Assembly (NCBI RefSeq): GCF_030867095.1
Contig: NC_081828.1
Coordinates: forward strand, 213,658,978-213,722,977
Origin: Alligator mississippiensis
Taxonomy: Eukaryota > Chordata > Crocodylia > Alligatoridae
Direction of reading: 5' to 3'
DNA length: 64,000 nt
This document shows positions 48,101 through 60,300 of the stretch, one piece after another. A program made the translations under genes and the position numbers. How positions within the stretch are numbered: the stretch's first letter is position 1; each line of letters starts with the position of its first letter. Below the pieces are notes generated by a model. It was not told the origin of the DNA, did not search any database, and saw only the letters and a list, made by a program, of their open reading frames with translations.

Positions 48101-51100
48101 CTGAACTATCAGACTGGGAATCGCTGTGTTGGCTGGAAGCAAGGCTCTCGACTGCTAAATCCTCCAGATCTTCACACTCATGAGGAACCATCTCTTCTTC
48201 AGTCCCTTCACCCAACACCACTGGCTTCGTCGATTCATCTTTCACCGCGGGTAATAATGTCATATCATCCGCAATATCATCCAGGTAAATGATGTCTTCT
48301 TTTTCATCTGGTGGCACGAAATGCATGGCACGTCCATCTACTGCTTGGCCGGCTGGCCCATGGTAAAACATTTCCTTTGGAGGGGGGACTAGCTTTATTG
48401 ATCCCTCTTGACTAGAAACAGTCTCTGCCAAAACGCTCATCTCTTCGGACAGGCCAACCATCTTGTCCACCAAGTCTTCCAATACGGCAGACTCCACCTC
48501 GCTGTAAACCAAAGGCTTCAGATGCAAATATTTCTGGCTTTTATCCTCACCGCTGGAAGTGGGGACAGTCTCTCCCATAACTGGGCTTACGCTTTCCAGG
48601 ATGGCTGATCCCATCTCCCCCAAAACCAGCGGCTCCTGTTGCTTCTGGCATTCACCTGCAGAGACTGACTCAGGGGCAGTTTCTGGTGCTGGGACAGCTG
48701 GGGGCTCCTGATCCAGGGCAACAGATGCTGCTCCACTGTGGTACTCTAAGTGCTCCTTGTGTTCATGCTCACACACTGAAGGCAAAGCAGTCTGTAGTGG
48801 TGGGACTGTCACTTGCTCACTTGCTGGGACAGTGGATGCTGGGCTACTATCAAAGGCCTTGCATTCGAGATGCTTCGGGCTTTCACGCTCACAAACTGAA
48901 TGCAGGGCACCCTCCAGTGGCGTGAGTCCTAGAGCTGCTGGGCGTTCACCTCCCAGAAGAGCGGATGCTGCACCGGGGCGATCAGAAGAAGCCTCGAGAG
49001 CAAGGAGTTCCTGGATGTCGGTCTCAACGGCGGACAGGGGGGCAGTTTCCAGCGGCCTAACCCCTGGAACAGGGGGGCGTTTGCTTGCTGCAACAGTGGA
49101 TGCCAGGGCACGGTGATCTACATGTTTCTGGATTTCATGCTCACCAGCCAAACACGAGGCAACTTCAGTTTGTGGCACTGCTGGACCAGCTGGGTGCTCG
49201 GCCACTGGGATCATGGGCGCCTGCCCCTCTGCTTGTGCACGCGCCAAATGTTCTGGACTTGCAGCCTCCCATGCAGACTGCAAGGCAGTTTCCAGTGGCA
49301 GGACTCGTGCAACAGCTGGATGTTCACCGGCAAGGACAGTGGATGCCTGGCTGGGGTAATTAGAAGCCTTGCGCTCAACATATTCCTGGCTTTCAGTCTT
49401 GCAAACTGAATGGGAGGTAATTCCTGGTGCTGGGGCTGCCAGGACAGCTGGGTGCTCGCTTGCTAGATGAGCGGATGCTGGGCTGTGGCGGCCAAAAGCC
49501 TCGGGCTCTAAATGTCCCTGGCTTTCTGGCTCACAAACTGAGCGTGGAGCAGTTTCTGGCTCTGGGACTGTTGCAAGAACAGGGCTTTTACAGTCCGCGG
49601 GAGTGGACGTTGCATCCTGGTGATCAGGAGGTTTCCCATGTAAGTGCTCCCGGCTTTCGTCCTTATGGACTGAGACTGGGGCAATAGCCTGATGAACTGG
49701 GCTTTCACCCTCCATCTGGGCATGCTCTTCAGCATGGTGAACATAAGGCTTTGGCTTCTCAAGTAAATGTTCCCCTCTTTCCCTCTCGTGGGCTGATGTA
49801 GGGGCCGCCTCTGATTGAGGAACAATCAAAATGGGGCCTTCACCCCCCACAACAGTGGACTCTAGACCACTGGGAATGGAAGGTTTTAACTGCACACTTG
49901 CAGGCTTATAGGCCAATGATGAGGTTACATCCGATTGCTGAGCTATTAAAATCAGGCTTTTGCCTTCCAGATCAGCAGAAGCCTCATGACTATAAGCAGA
50001 AGGTTGTGGCTTCGGGTGCTCCTCTGTTTCACTCTCGTGAGCTGAGACTAAATCTCTCTCTGATGGTTGAGCAGGTAGACTTGAACGTCGGACCTCTTCA
50101 CGTGGTGCGGAAGGACCAGGCTCTTCTTCTAAATGATCCTTTCTAGCCTTGCTAGTGTCCTCCTCCCTGGAAAGCTCTTCTGCATGCACCTCGCTGCTGT
50201 CAGCAGAAGTGTCCTGCTCATGAGCCGGTCTTGGACCACCCTCCTGTGCAGCCTGATCTCCCTCTTCTTCCTTAATGCTGTCTTCCTTGGATAGCCTGAA
50301 GGCTCTCAATCTGTAATCGTCCAGGGAACGGCTTCTTCTGGAAACACTGAAGGTGGGGTGGGGTGGTTTCCTTGCAGTATCGAAGGAAGCTGATTTGGTC
50401 AGACCTTCTCTGTGCTTCCCATAGTCTTCATCGCCCGATAGCCTCTCTTCTTCTTCCAGTTCAAAGTGTTCTAGGAGGGGTTCACGAAGGCCGCTGAGAG
50501 GTACTTTTGAATACCCTGCTTTCCTGTAGGTCCGTCTTGCTCTCTCCAGATGCTTTCTGAGGTCGCTTCCCGGTGAGATAGACCCCTTGGCTGGTAGCTC
50601 AGACGCTTGGCTGTAGAACGTGCTTTTAATTATGCTCTGTCTCGGGACGCACAAAGTGGGTTTTCCTCCTCCATCACCACCTTTGTCAAGTTGCTCTTTT
50701 TCAGGTAGTGTTGCATCTGCCTTTTCTTTTTGTGAGGCTAAGTCAGCTCCCTCGATGACGGTTTCTGCCTTCGCCACTAAAGGCTTTTCTGCAACTTGTT
50801 CTTGAGACTGGTCTGTTTGTTCATTTTTGACTTCAGGACAAATCTCTTCTCCCTTCTGAGCTGAGGCATCTAGTATTACTTCTCTGCTTTCCGTAGGTGA
50901 CTTATCATCCAGTTCATTCTTCATTAAGGCGTATTTCCGTCTCATGGGTTTTACTGGAGGCTCTAAGGCCTTGGCTTGTTTCTCTTGAGGTGGCTTCGTG
51001 GGAGGTTCTTTATAACTCGGTACATCAAACACAGACAAGTGCAATTCTGGGGTAGAGCCAAAGTGCCTTCTCTTGGCGAAGGATGAGTTCTCATTGTCTG

Positions 51101-51300
51101 ACGAGGAACCGCTAGTACTGGTGGAGCTGCTCTCTTCTAAAAGGTGTCGGGAGATGCCAAGAGAGGTGTTTTCATGGGTCCTCTTTAGGATTTCTGGGAT
51201 GGATCTCATTACCAGTACAGATTTATAGCACATGAGGGAGCGCTGAATAAGGAAAAAAAATGCATCACTACATGGGAACATAGTGATGAGCATGGTATAA

Positions 51301-51333
<33 letters not shown>

Positions 51334-54300
51334 CTGCTGGAAAGCAACACACAGCAGAATTGCATAGCATATGCTCGCTATGCATTTCAGTAGAGTTGAT
51401 TTAGGTCTCATCAGTTCATTCTGGACCCGATTATCTTCAAATTTACAACAAATGAAACCATACTGAGTGCAGTGAAGGGTTTCCTAATTGACTCAGCTGC
51501 GAGGAGAATTCAGAAGTCACCGGCACTCTCAGATTCAAGCATCTTTACTAAATGTCCCAAATAGCGGTCCCCTCTTGCAATGCCAGAAGCTGTAGCATAG
51601 AAGGTGAGATGGGCCACCCGCTTGTTCTGAGCCTGGACACTTTCTGTGCTTATTAGTTTTATATGCTGCCCTATCCAGAAAAGGTTCAGGGCAGTTTAGA
51701 GTAAAACCCATAGGGTATGAAACAAAAGCAGGCTCCCCAAAGGACACTTCAACACCTTCAAAAACTGTCCCGCTCCACTCACTCCCACTTCTCTGCCTCT
51801 CATACAGAGGACCATCGTGCCACCTATTTCAATCTTGTGCCCAACCCTTCCTAAACCTCTGTTCATCTAATGTTGACTGGTTTCAGTCAAAAAAATATAG
51901 CTAGACAGAAAGAGTAAAACAGAGCAATGCCTGCTGACCTGCCACTTGCTTCGAGCCACAATGAATTTGAGCTGCTTTGTATCAATAAAGTGAGCGTCTT
52001 CAAATGGGAGATTATGCTGAAAAGAAAAAAAATATATATTCCTTACCAAATCCTAACATAGGAGGAGGAGTTGGTTAGAGATTTCCCACCCCAAGGGATA
52101 GGGCATTCTTCAATTCAAGGACGTGCTCAGCTGCAAGGGGCCAAATTCGACCCTAATTTTTACTCAGTCTCCCATCAAATTTCCCATTGATCTGATTCTT
52201 TCCCCCATGTGACTGTTTTCCTTTATGAGTGGTCCCAGTTGGCTGAAGACGAACTTTCATTTCTACAAAGCCCCAGCCAAAAGGACCTAGCCTCCTTTTA
52301 AGGCAGATATGTCAGGTCTATTCATGTTAATGAAAGGTCTTGGCAAGTTTTGAAAAGAAAAGATACCACGGTGCATGTTTATGGACAAGGCCCAAACACT
52401 CTTGGGTATGAAGTATCATAGATTCATAGATGTTAGATGTTCTTGTATCCTCAAGATGTGAAGTAAAGGAGCCAGCTGACTAAGTAGGAGGGACTTTCTT
52501 ATTATGAGGGTGGTAAAGCATAGGAATAGGTTAGCTAGAAATTTGGGGATCTCCATTTTTGGAAGTTTTCAAGAGCAGGTTAGACACTTGGTGAAGTGCT
52601 TTAGCAAGGGATGATCCTGCCTTGAGCAGGGGCTGGACTAGATGACCTGGTGAGGTCCCTTCCAGCCCGGCTTTCCTGTGATCCTACGTTTAGGACAGGA
52701 GGAAACGGCTGCTGAGCAGAGCAAACTCACCGTGAACCAGCTGTGGGAGAGACACTCCAAAGCACTCGGTCTGGCCCTGAAAATGGACAAGGATAACTGA
52801 AGTTACCAATAAGTCACTTTATATACCATCAGCAAGACTCTACTGCGTGCATTTGCCTGGGGCAGTCACACAGATAGAAAGTGGTCATTACCAACCAGCT
52901 GCTGTTTGGTCCAGTTAAGCTGAACAGTTAAGACAGAAGTATCTTTTAAATCCAAGCTTCCTGGAAAACAGGTCTTTTCTTTTAGTCTATGGTATGTTAG
53001 CCCCTTATGCCAGGGCTGTGGGACCACAGTCCTGTATGGGCCTGAAGGATGGCCCTCCTACTGGAGAAGGTTATCTTTCGGCTGCCTTCACTGGAGGTGA
53101 AGGTGGAAGTTCTCTGAAATACAGTGTTTGCCAAAAAGAAATGACTAATGCATCTAGGAAGGGAGACTGACTTACTGGAAGTGAAGGGCACCCTCAAGCC
53201 GTGACTCTGACTTACGTCATCTGCATGACTAGCTCGTAGGGTGACTCAAGACTAAAGAGCTGAGGAACTGAGCAGGCTGAGATGGGAAGTGAAGCAAAAT
53301 AGTATGTACATCACACTCTTGACTTTGTATTATCTTTGTGCCATATGTGGTGCAGCCTAATTCATGCATTGACTGCACTGTTGCATTTAGGCTCTTATAT
53401 GACCCTCCTCAGCGCAGCAGGTTTGGATGTCCAAGTAAGACCATCAGTGGTCCCTTTGGTTGCTGGAGTCTATGTATTCTTGTCTTTCAGTCAAACTCTG
53501 GGGTTTTCTGGGTGTTATATATAATGATGGATTCAAACCAGGGTGTCTTTAAAGGTGAAAGCCTGAGACAATAACTGGCCGCCTGATCTGAATGGTTTCT
53601 TATCAGTGTGGATGTAGGTCTGACTAGCTGAGCACTGCCACTGCCTCCAGGCACATAGCTGGGGCAATATTATTCAGGAAAAACAGTGGAAATGCACTCA
53701 CTCCGGAGATTGTTGTAGGATCCGTTTGACAAAATCCTTTGCTTCTTCACTTAGGTGGAGAAAATCGGGGATATTCCATGAAATTGTCCCATTCTGGATA
53801 TTTAGAAGGGTGGCTTGGTCGTTTTCACCAGCAAAAGGAGATTTGCAGGTTAAGCTTATTATTTCAACAGAATAAGAACAATATAAAAGATGTGATTTTT
53901 TTTTTTCAGCATTTTATTGCTACCCAAGCCCCCAAACTTAAATGTATGATTAAAGCTTTCAAAATGTGTGGTTGACTTGGACCAACGGACTGATGCGTCA
54001 ATGAGTCATGCTTGCACTTTTAGACTGCAAGCCATTTGGACTGTCATTTAGGCCCACTTTACAAATGAGGGATGAAGGATTTGTGAAGACAGCCTGTAAA
54101 TTATAGCTACTTACCTTAAATAGGTGATGACTCCAAGAGCCCTGGTGAGACAAAAAACACACTAGTGTTAAGCAGTTATTCTTGTTCCTGCCCCAACCTT
54201 GATATACCCTAGCCAGTTGACAGTAATCCACACAACTGTATAGTAGGATCTCCTATCAGGCCTGGTTACACGTTGCACTTTGAGCTGCTCAAATGTTGAT

Positions 54301-57300
54301 CGGTGTTAGTGCTAGCTCGAGTCTGAAGCAGTCACACCTTATGGCTAAAAACCTTCCCTGACTGTCCCCCACCTCCATGGCTGTGACTTGCCACTAGAGG
54401 CCTGGTGAGCAGGGGCAGGACAAGGAGCTGTGCGTGAGTTGCTGCAAGGAGCTGGTGAGCCAGGACAGGCTTCTCGCTCTGCTTTAGGTGCAGGGTGAGA
54501 GAGATGTGTTGGCGGCGGGGTAGGTGGAGGGGAGCAGGAACATGAAACTGGGAGGCGGAGAGTTAATGGGATGGGGTAGATAATGAAATGGAAGTGGAAA
54601 GGAAATGGGGTGGGGGAAGGGTGGTGAAATGAAGGAAGTCAGCCAGTGGAGGATAAAATAAAAATAAGTAAAAAAAAAAAAGAATTTAAAAGAAATAAAA
54701 AGGAAGTAAATGAAAGGAAGTCTCATGTTTTCATGAATTGGGATTTGGGATTGGAGTGTGGGAGGTGCTGGTCGTGCTTCCTAGGGTGGATGGGAGCAGG
54801 GAGCAGTGGGGGAAGGTGCTTCTGGGGGAGCTACTGCCCCCATCCTGGGAAAGAAAGCCCAGCTCATGGGGATCCAATCCAGCCCCCTACCTTGTTTGCT
54901 CCCCACCCACATAGACCCCACTTCTGGACCCATCAATGCCCTGTAACCTGGCTAGCTGGCATGTTCTCTGCCGGCCATTTACCCCTGGGGGTGGGAAGGT
55001 CACAGCTCTGGGGGGACAGAGGGAGAATTGCCGTGGTGCAAAAACCATCCCTACTTGGTGCCAAAATCACTCTACTCGGCAGTAGAGTTCAGGGGGTAGA
55101 AAGTTTGTCCATACAGAACAGGAGGGTGGAAGAGGAGACACTGCATCCTGGGATGCTGGAGGACCGCAATTTGGGCAGCTCCTCTGTGTGGAGCGGCCAC
55201 ATATTAATGGAACATGAGCCAGGTAACATGGATCACAGATAAAGCTGCCCTGGAACGGCATAACTTTAAGCTGCCTAAAGGGTATTTAAAACTAATTTCA
55301 GGTGCTAATGTGTGGACAAGCCAGGGGTTAAGAGTTTCTAGGAGCTGCCTAAAATTAATGTGTAAAAAGGACCTTGGTTTCTCGAAAGGAAAATCCAATT
55401 GTTCTATTGCTTTAGTCCCAGGCTATTCCAGGATTTTTTGCTTTGATATTCTAATCTAGGACAATTTTTTGCACCATTTAAAGAATATAAAAGAAAATGG
55501 GCGGAGGGATCTTTTTTCCCCTTTCTTAATATTTATAAAGGAGGAAGGCCTGAAATGCACTTTGTGACCTAGTCATAGTCTTAAGGCACGTTACAATGTA
55601 GGTGCATTTTTCAGGAACTTGAGCAGGGTTGAATAGGATCGCCCTGAGGCACATAAGTTCCTTTAGACACGTGATAGGTAGAACAGGATCTGGCCTTTAG
55701 GCTAGATAAGGCCCTTCCGGTGCAAAAATATACAGAAAGTTACAGTGCACACACCATGGACTGTATATACATGCCACTTTGTAAAATCCTAATGAATCAA
55801 TCAGTTTATTCTGAATCCCCAAAGTTTGGTGCTAGAGCTCTTGCAAAAAAGGGAAGAACTTTACCAGATATCTGTTGCTTTTGACACCGGTGACTGAGAG
55901 AGAATTTCTGGGGCGACAAACTCCGGGGACCCGTATTTGCTGAACTGAGGCTCAGCCGGATTTATCACTTGAGCAAATCCAAAGTCACAGATCTTAATGT
56001 CATCTCTTTCGGGATAAACCATCAGGATATTTGCAGGCTAATGAGTCAGAAAAGGTGGAGAACATTTGCTTGTAAAGGGCTATGTTTGTAGATATAAAGT
56101 AAATATATGTGAATAAAGAACGTCAATAATTAATATAAAATAGGTTCTCCTTGGCATATTACCTTAATGTCCAAGTGAAGGATATTGTTGTCATGGAGAT
56201 ACTGGATTCCTTCCAAAAGTTGCTTGATATACAATTTAACCTAAAAATTAAAAATGTATTTGAGTGATATAAGGGGTCTACTTAAAAAGCTAATTCTGCC
56301 ATCAGGGGATCATCAGTTCCAGTTACATTCTCTATAGGCAAAATGAGGCATAAGGCAGGCACTGGTACTACCTCAAGAATCAGAATAAACTTTTGAAGGG
56401 AACCCACTGTGAGCGAAAGGAGAGAGCGAACCGTATATTAGAATACCAAATCTAAACACATCTACTAAATAGCTTCTTCCACATTGGAGCTTGTTTCATA
56501 TATTTAGGAGTTATGGCTTTAGAAAACCATGTTTAGACCAGGGACAGATCCTAATATGAGTAAAATTTCACTTTGGAGGAGGATTTCAGTTTAGAAAACC
56601 AGTTTTCAGTTTTATTTGATGTTTCCCCCAAGAGAATAAATATAGGTAATGTAAGGCAAGAAATTTGGGCTCTAAAACAGAAGTTTTGAGGCCTCTTCTT
56701 CCATGAGTGATAAGGGGCTGGAAAAAACGAATAGGGCACTATCTCTGTTCACAGGCAGGGTGAGGAGCAGGGGCCGTGCTGGGGGGAGTTGGTGGGCCTA
56801 CAGCCACCCCAAAATTCACCTTAGCCCCCGCATAGCCATAATTCCCAGCACTGCCCCTCCCCCCTGAGCTGCCACCACCCGCCCCACGCAGCTGAGCCCA
56901 TCCCAGTCCTGCCCACAGTTTTTTGAGAAAAAACTTTTATTGGAATGCAAAAAGTTGAGGGTTCATCTTTGCAAATCATAGACAATGAGGGCTGGAAGGG
57001 AGCTCAGGAGATCACATCTAGTCCAACCCCTGCTCAAAGCAGGACCAGCCCAACTACATCATCCCAGCCACGGCTTTGTCTAGCCGGGATTAAACACCTC
57101 CAAGGATGGCGAGTCCACCACCTCTCTGGGTAACCACCCAGAGCTTCACCACCCTCCTAGTGAGAAATATTTTCCTAATATTCAACCTCAACTTCCCTTG
57201 CTGCAGCTTGAGCCCACTGCTCCTTGTCCTGCCATCTGCCCCCACTGAGAACAGCCCAGCTCCATCCTCTTTTCAATCCCCTGAGGGAGGTGAAGGCTGC

Positions 57301-60300
57301 TATTCAATCCCCCTCGGTCTTCTGTTCCCCACGCTGAATAAGCCCAATTTCCTCTGCCTCTCCTCATAAATCATGTGCCCCAGCTCCCAAATCTTTTTCA
57401 TTGCTCTTTGCTAGACTCTCTCCAACTAGTCCACACCCTTTCTATAGCAGGGGGCCCAAAACTGCACACAGAACATCAGATGTGGTCTCGTCAGTGCAGA
57501 ATAGGGGAAGAATCACTTCCCTTGACCTACTGGCAACGCTCCTACCAATGCAGCCCAGGATGTCGTTAGCCTTCTTGGGAACAAGGGCACACTGCTGACT
57601 CATATCCATCTTATTGTCCACTGTAACCCCCAGGTCTTTTTCTTCAGAGCTCCTGCTTAGCCAGACAGTCCCCAGGCGGTAGCGTTGCAGGGTGTTTGAC
57701 TAGATGACCTCTTGACAAATGACCTCCCTTCCAATCCTAATTTTCTATGATTCTAGAAAGCTTGTTCTGTTCTAATTCAGAGCTATTTCCTGTATTTAAA
57801 GGGACTGTACCTAGACTCTACATTCTGTAGAAGACAAAGAAATTTATACCTGGTCCTTTTTTTTGGATCTCAAGTGTATTTTAACAGACTATTCCTGTCT
57901 TTATAGCAGCAGGGCATTGAGAATGCCCTTGTCCCCATGCTCTACTTGGGTGAGGGTGTTCTTGGGATTAAGGGATATTTTTGATGTTTCAGACATTATT
58001 GGCTCATCTACACATCTCCCTATGTTGTTACTGCACCATGCTCTAGTACTTCTTTTTGGAAGTGGAAGTACTAATGCATGGCACAGTAACAGACCATACT
58101 ACGTCGTACGTGCAGCACACAGAGATTTTTAGCCACTGTTTTGCCATAGTGAGCACACTGCTATAGTGAAGTAGCTGTTGGTGATGTGTAGACATGTGTG
58201 GTTGCTACATCACCATAGCTCATCACTACAGTGACGCAACGCACTCCTACGGCAATGTCGCATAACATGTAGATGCGTGCAAAGCCTAGTTGTTGCGCAG
58301 GAGGGTTTGTTTCTGAAGTATATAGGAGCAGGTTAGACTGGTGATTCTCAACCGGATGACACAGGATCCTTTTAAGGGTGCAGCAGGGTGCCGTGCAACA
58401 TTAGGTTTGTAAACAACCTACAGAATAATTCAAAAGATAAATCCAGAGATTTCAAAGAGGAATCCATAGTGGCAAAAACATTGTGTGTGCACACACATCT
58501 AAGTCGACTTAAAATAAGGTGACTTAACTTAGTCAACTTAAGTTGTGCCACGTCAGTGCATATGCACGTACAGCTCCTTGACATGGTGGCAGCCATCTTG
58601 TGATACACAGCAGTATTAACTAATGCAGCTCAAGATAATACACCTCAGAGGTGTATTATCTTGCACTGCATTTAAGTCCATTCTGCTCCACATACGTGTG
58701 TATGCTCTGAGAGTTAAACTGACTTGAAAAAGTTAGGCTGACTTAACTGTCAGAAAATTAGTACGTGTATATGCACCCATTCTGCCCCATTGTGGGCTTT
58801 CTGAGTTCTCTGCAACAGAAGATCTGCTCTACTGGTTTTCTGTAGTCAAGAAATACATAAAAGGTAAGGGCTGGCATTTTACAAGGTGGGACTTGAACTT
58901 AAAAAGTTTGAGAGCCACTGAGTTAGTTAAACACTTGTCTGGGATGGTTCAGACAGAAACAATCTTGCCTCGAGCAGGGGGCTGGGCTAGATGACCTCTG
59001 GAGGGCCCTTCCAGCCCTTCTTTTCTATGATTTTACATTTCTATTTTGGAATTATAAATGAGAGGGACGTGTTACCTCTGCTTCAGTCACAACACTCTTC
59101 CTGAATAACCGGTCCAGGAGCTCCTCACTGGAGCATCTAAGCAGTGACGTCAAGGAAAAAAAGGCTGATGTTTTTCTTGTTATTTCATAACATTGTGCAA
59201 CCAATCAAATCCTTGGAAAGCAAAACATATAGATCTCACATGGCAGCCTCTCTTTGGCAAGGCTCTGTTCAAAGTTCTCTGTTTTACACAAAGGCCGGGC
59301 ATCTGATAACTTCCCCCCACCCCTCTTCTCAAATCAGAAGCATCAAGGGCCATTTCCCCTCTCTAAAGTGTCGAGAAACCAAAGTGCTATAAAACTTTGC
59401 TCCTCGGAAATGAGAAATGGAAATAACAAGATGCATGTGCTAAAATTCATCCTTTGGTCACCATGCTTGGATACTTCTCACCATTTTTCACTTTCACTTG
59501 CCAGCTACTCATCCTCTGGGTCAGGGGTTGAGTAACTCCTGCCCTGTGGGCCACATCCAGCCAACAGAGCCATTGAATCTGGCCTCTGGACGTGGGACTT
59601 GGTGGCATTCAGACTTGGTGGGAGCTCTGACCTCACCACCATGGAGAGAAGCACCAAGTATGGGATGTCCTAGCACCCACCTGCCCAACTACTTCTGACC
59701 CAAGGTGGGTTATTGCAGCCTGCAGCTGGAAAAGGTTGCTAACCACTGTTATAGACCATAATGTCTTTCCTAAATTTCAGGAAAAAGCTTTGACATTATA
59801 CAGTCAACCAGAGTTTATTCGTATCAACAACAGGTATTTTTCTGAATTAGCGTTGCTGACAGTCATTGGCTCAATCCATCCATTCATCCATAGTATTTAG
59901 ACAGTGCTCGCTAGTATCTGAATGAGCACTTCACAGTCTTGAACGCACTGATGTTGCACTCCAGTGCAGAGGAAATGTGTTTTTATCTCAGGCTGAAACT
60001 AAATGGTTACTTATATTGTTAGGTGGGACCTCCCTAACATTTCCCAGGTTTGGCTGTGACAAAGCAGTGCAGGAAAGGATACAGCTCCAAAATCAGAACT
60101 AAGGTTTTCCTCGTTTCAAACTGATCCAGCAGCCGGGTGACTTTGTCGTGGGAAAGCATGGCCAGGATGTCCCTCTCCTGGTAGGCTCGAGCCTTGGTTT
60201 TGCTTCGCAAAGGCATGAACTTTGCTGCACAGGAGACTCTGTTTCCTTTGTGCACAACTCGCTTCACAAAGCTGAAACAGCCCCTGCATGCAAAAAAGAA

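Larger units (their letters stand above)
58280..59036 (+). mobile_element. CR1 3' end, split by nested insertions
   Basis: The CR1 tail resumes at 58,921 (AATCTTGCCTCGAGCAGG, GGCTGGGCTAGATGACCTC, TTCTATGATTTTACA). Its upstream part stops at GGAGCAGGTTAGAC (58,338), where a hAT-like element has inserted. Confidence 0.7.

Noticed and set aside
51300-51365. N-terminal extension of the giant linker exon (Cys-Val run)
   Set aside because: It is intronic (AC)n; the acceptor TTATTCAG|CGC at 51242 and phase agreement with the preceding exon place the exon start after it.
54646-55242. 198-codon plus-strand frame inside a SPEG-like intron
   Set aside because: Starts in Lys-rich low-complexity sequence and has no domain; lies antisense to an intron.
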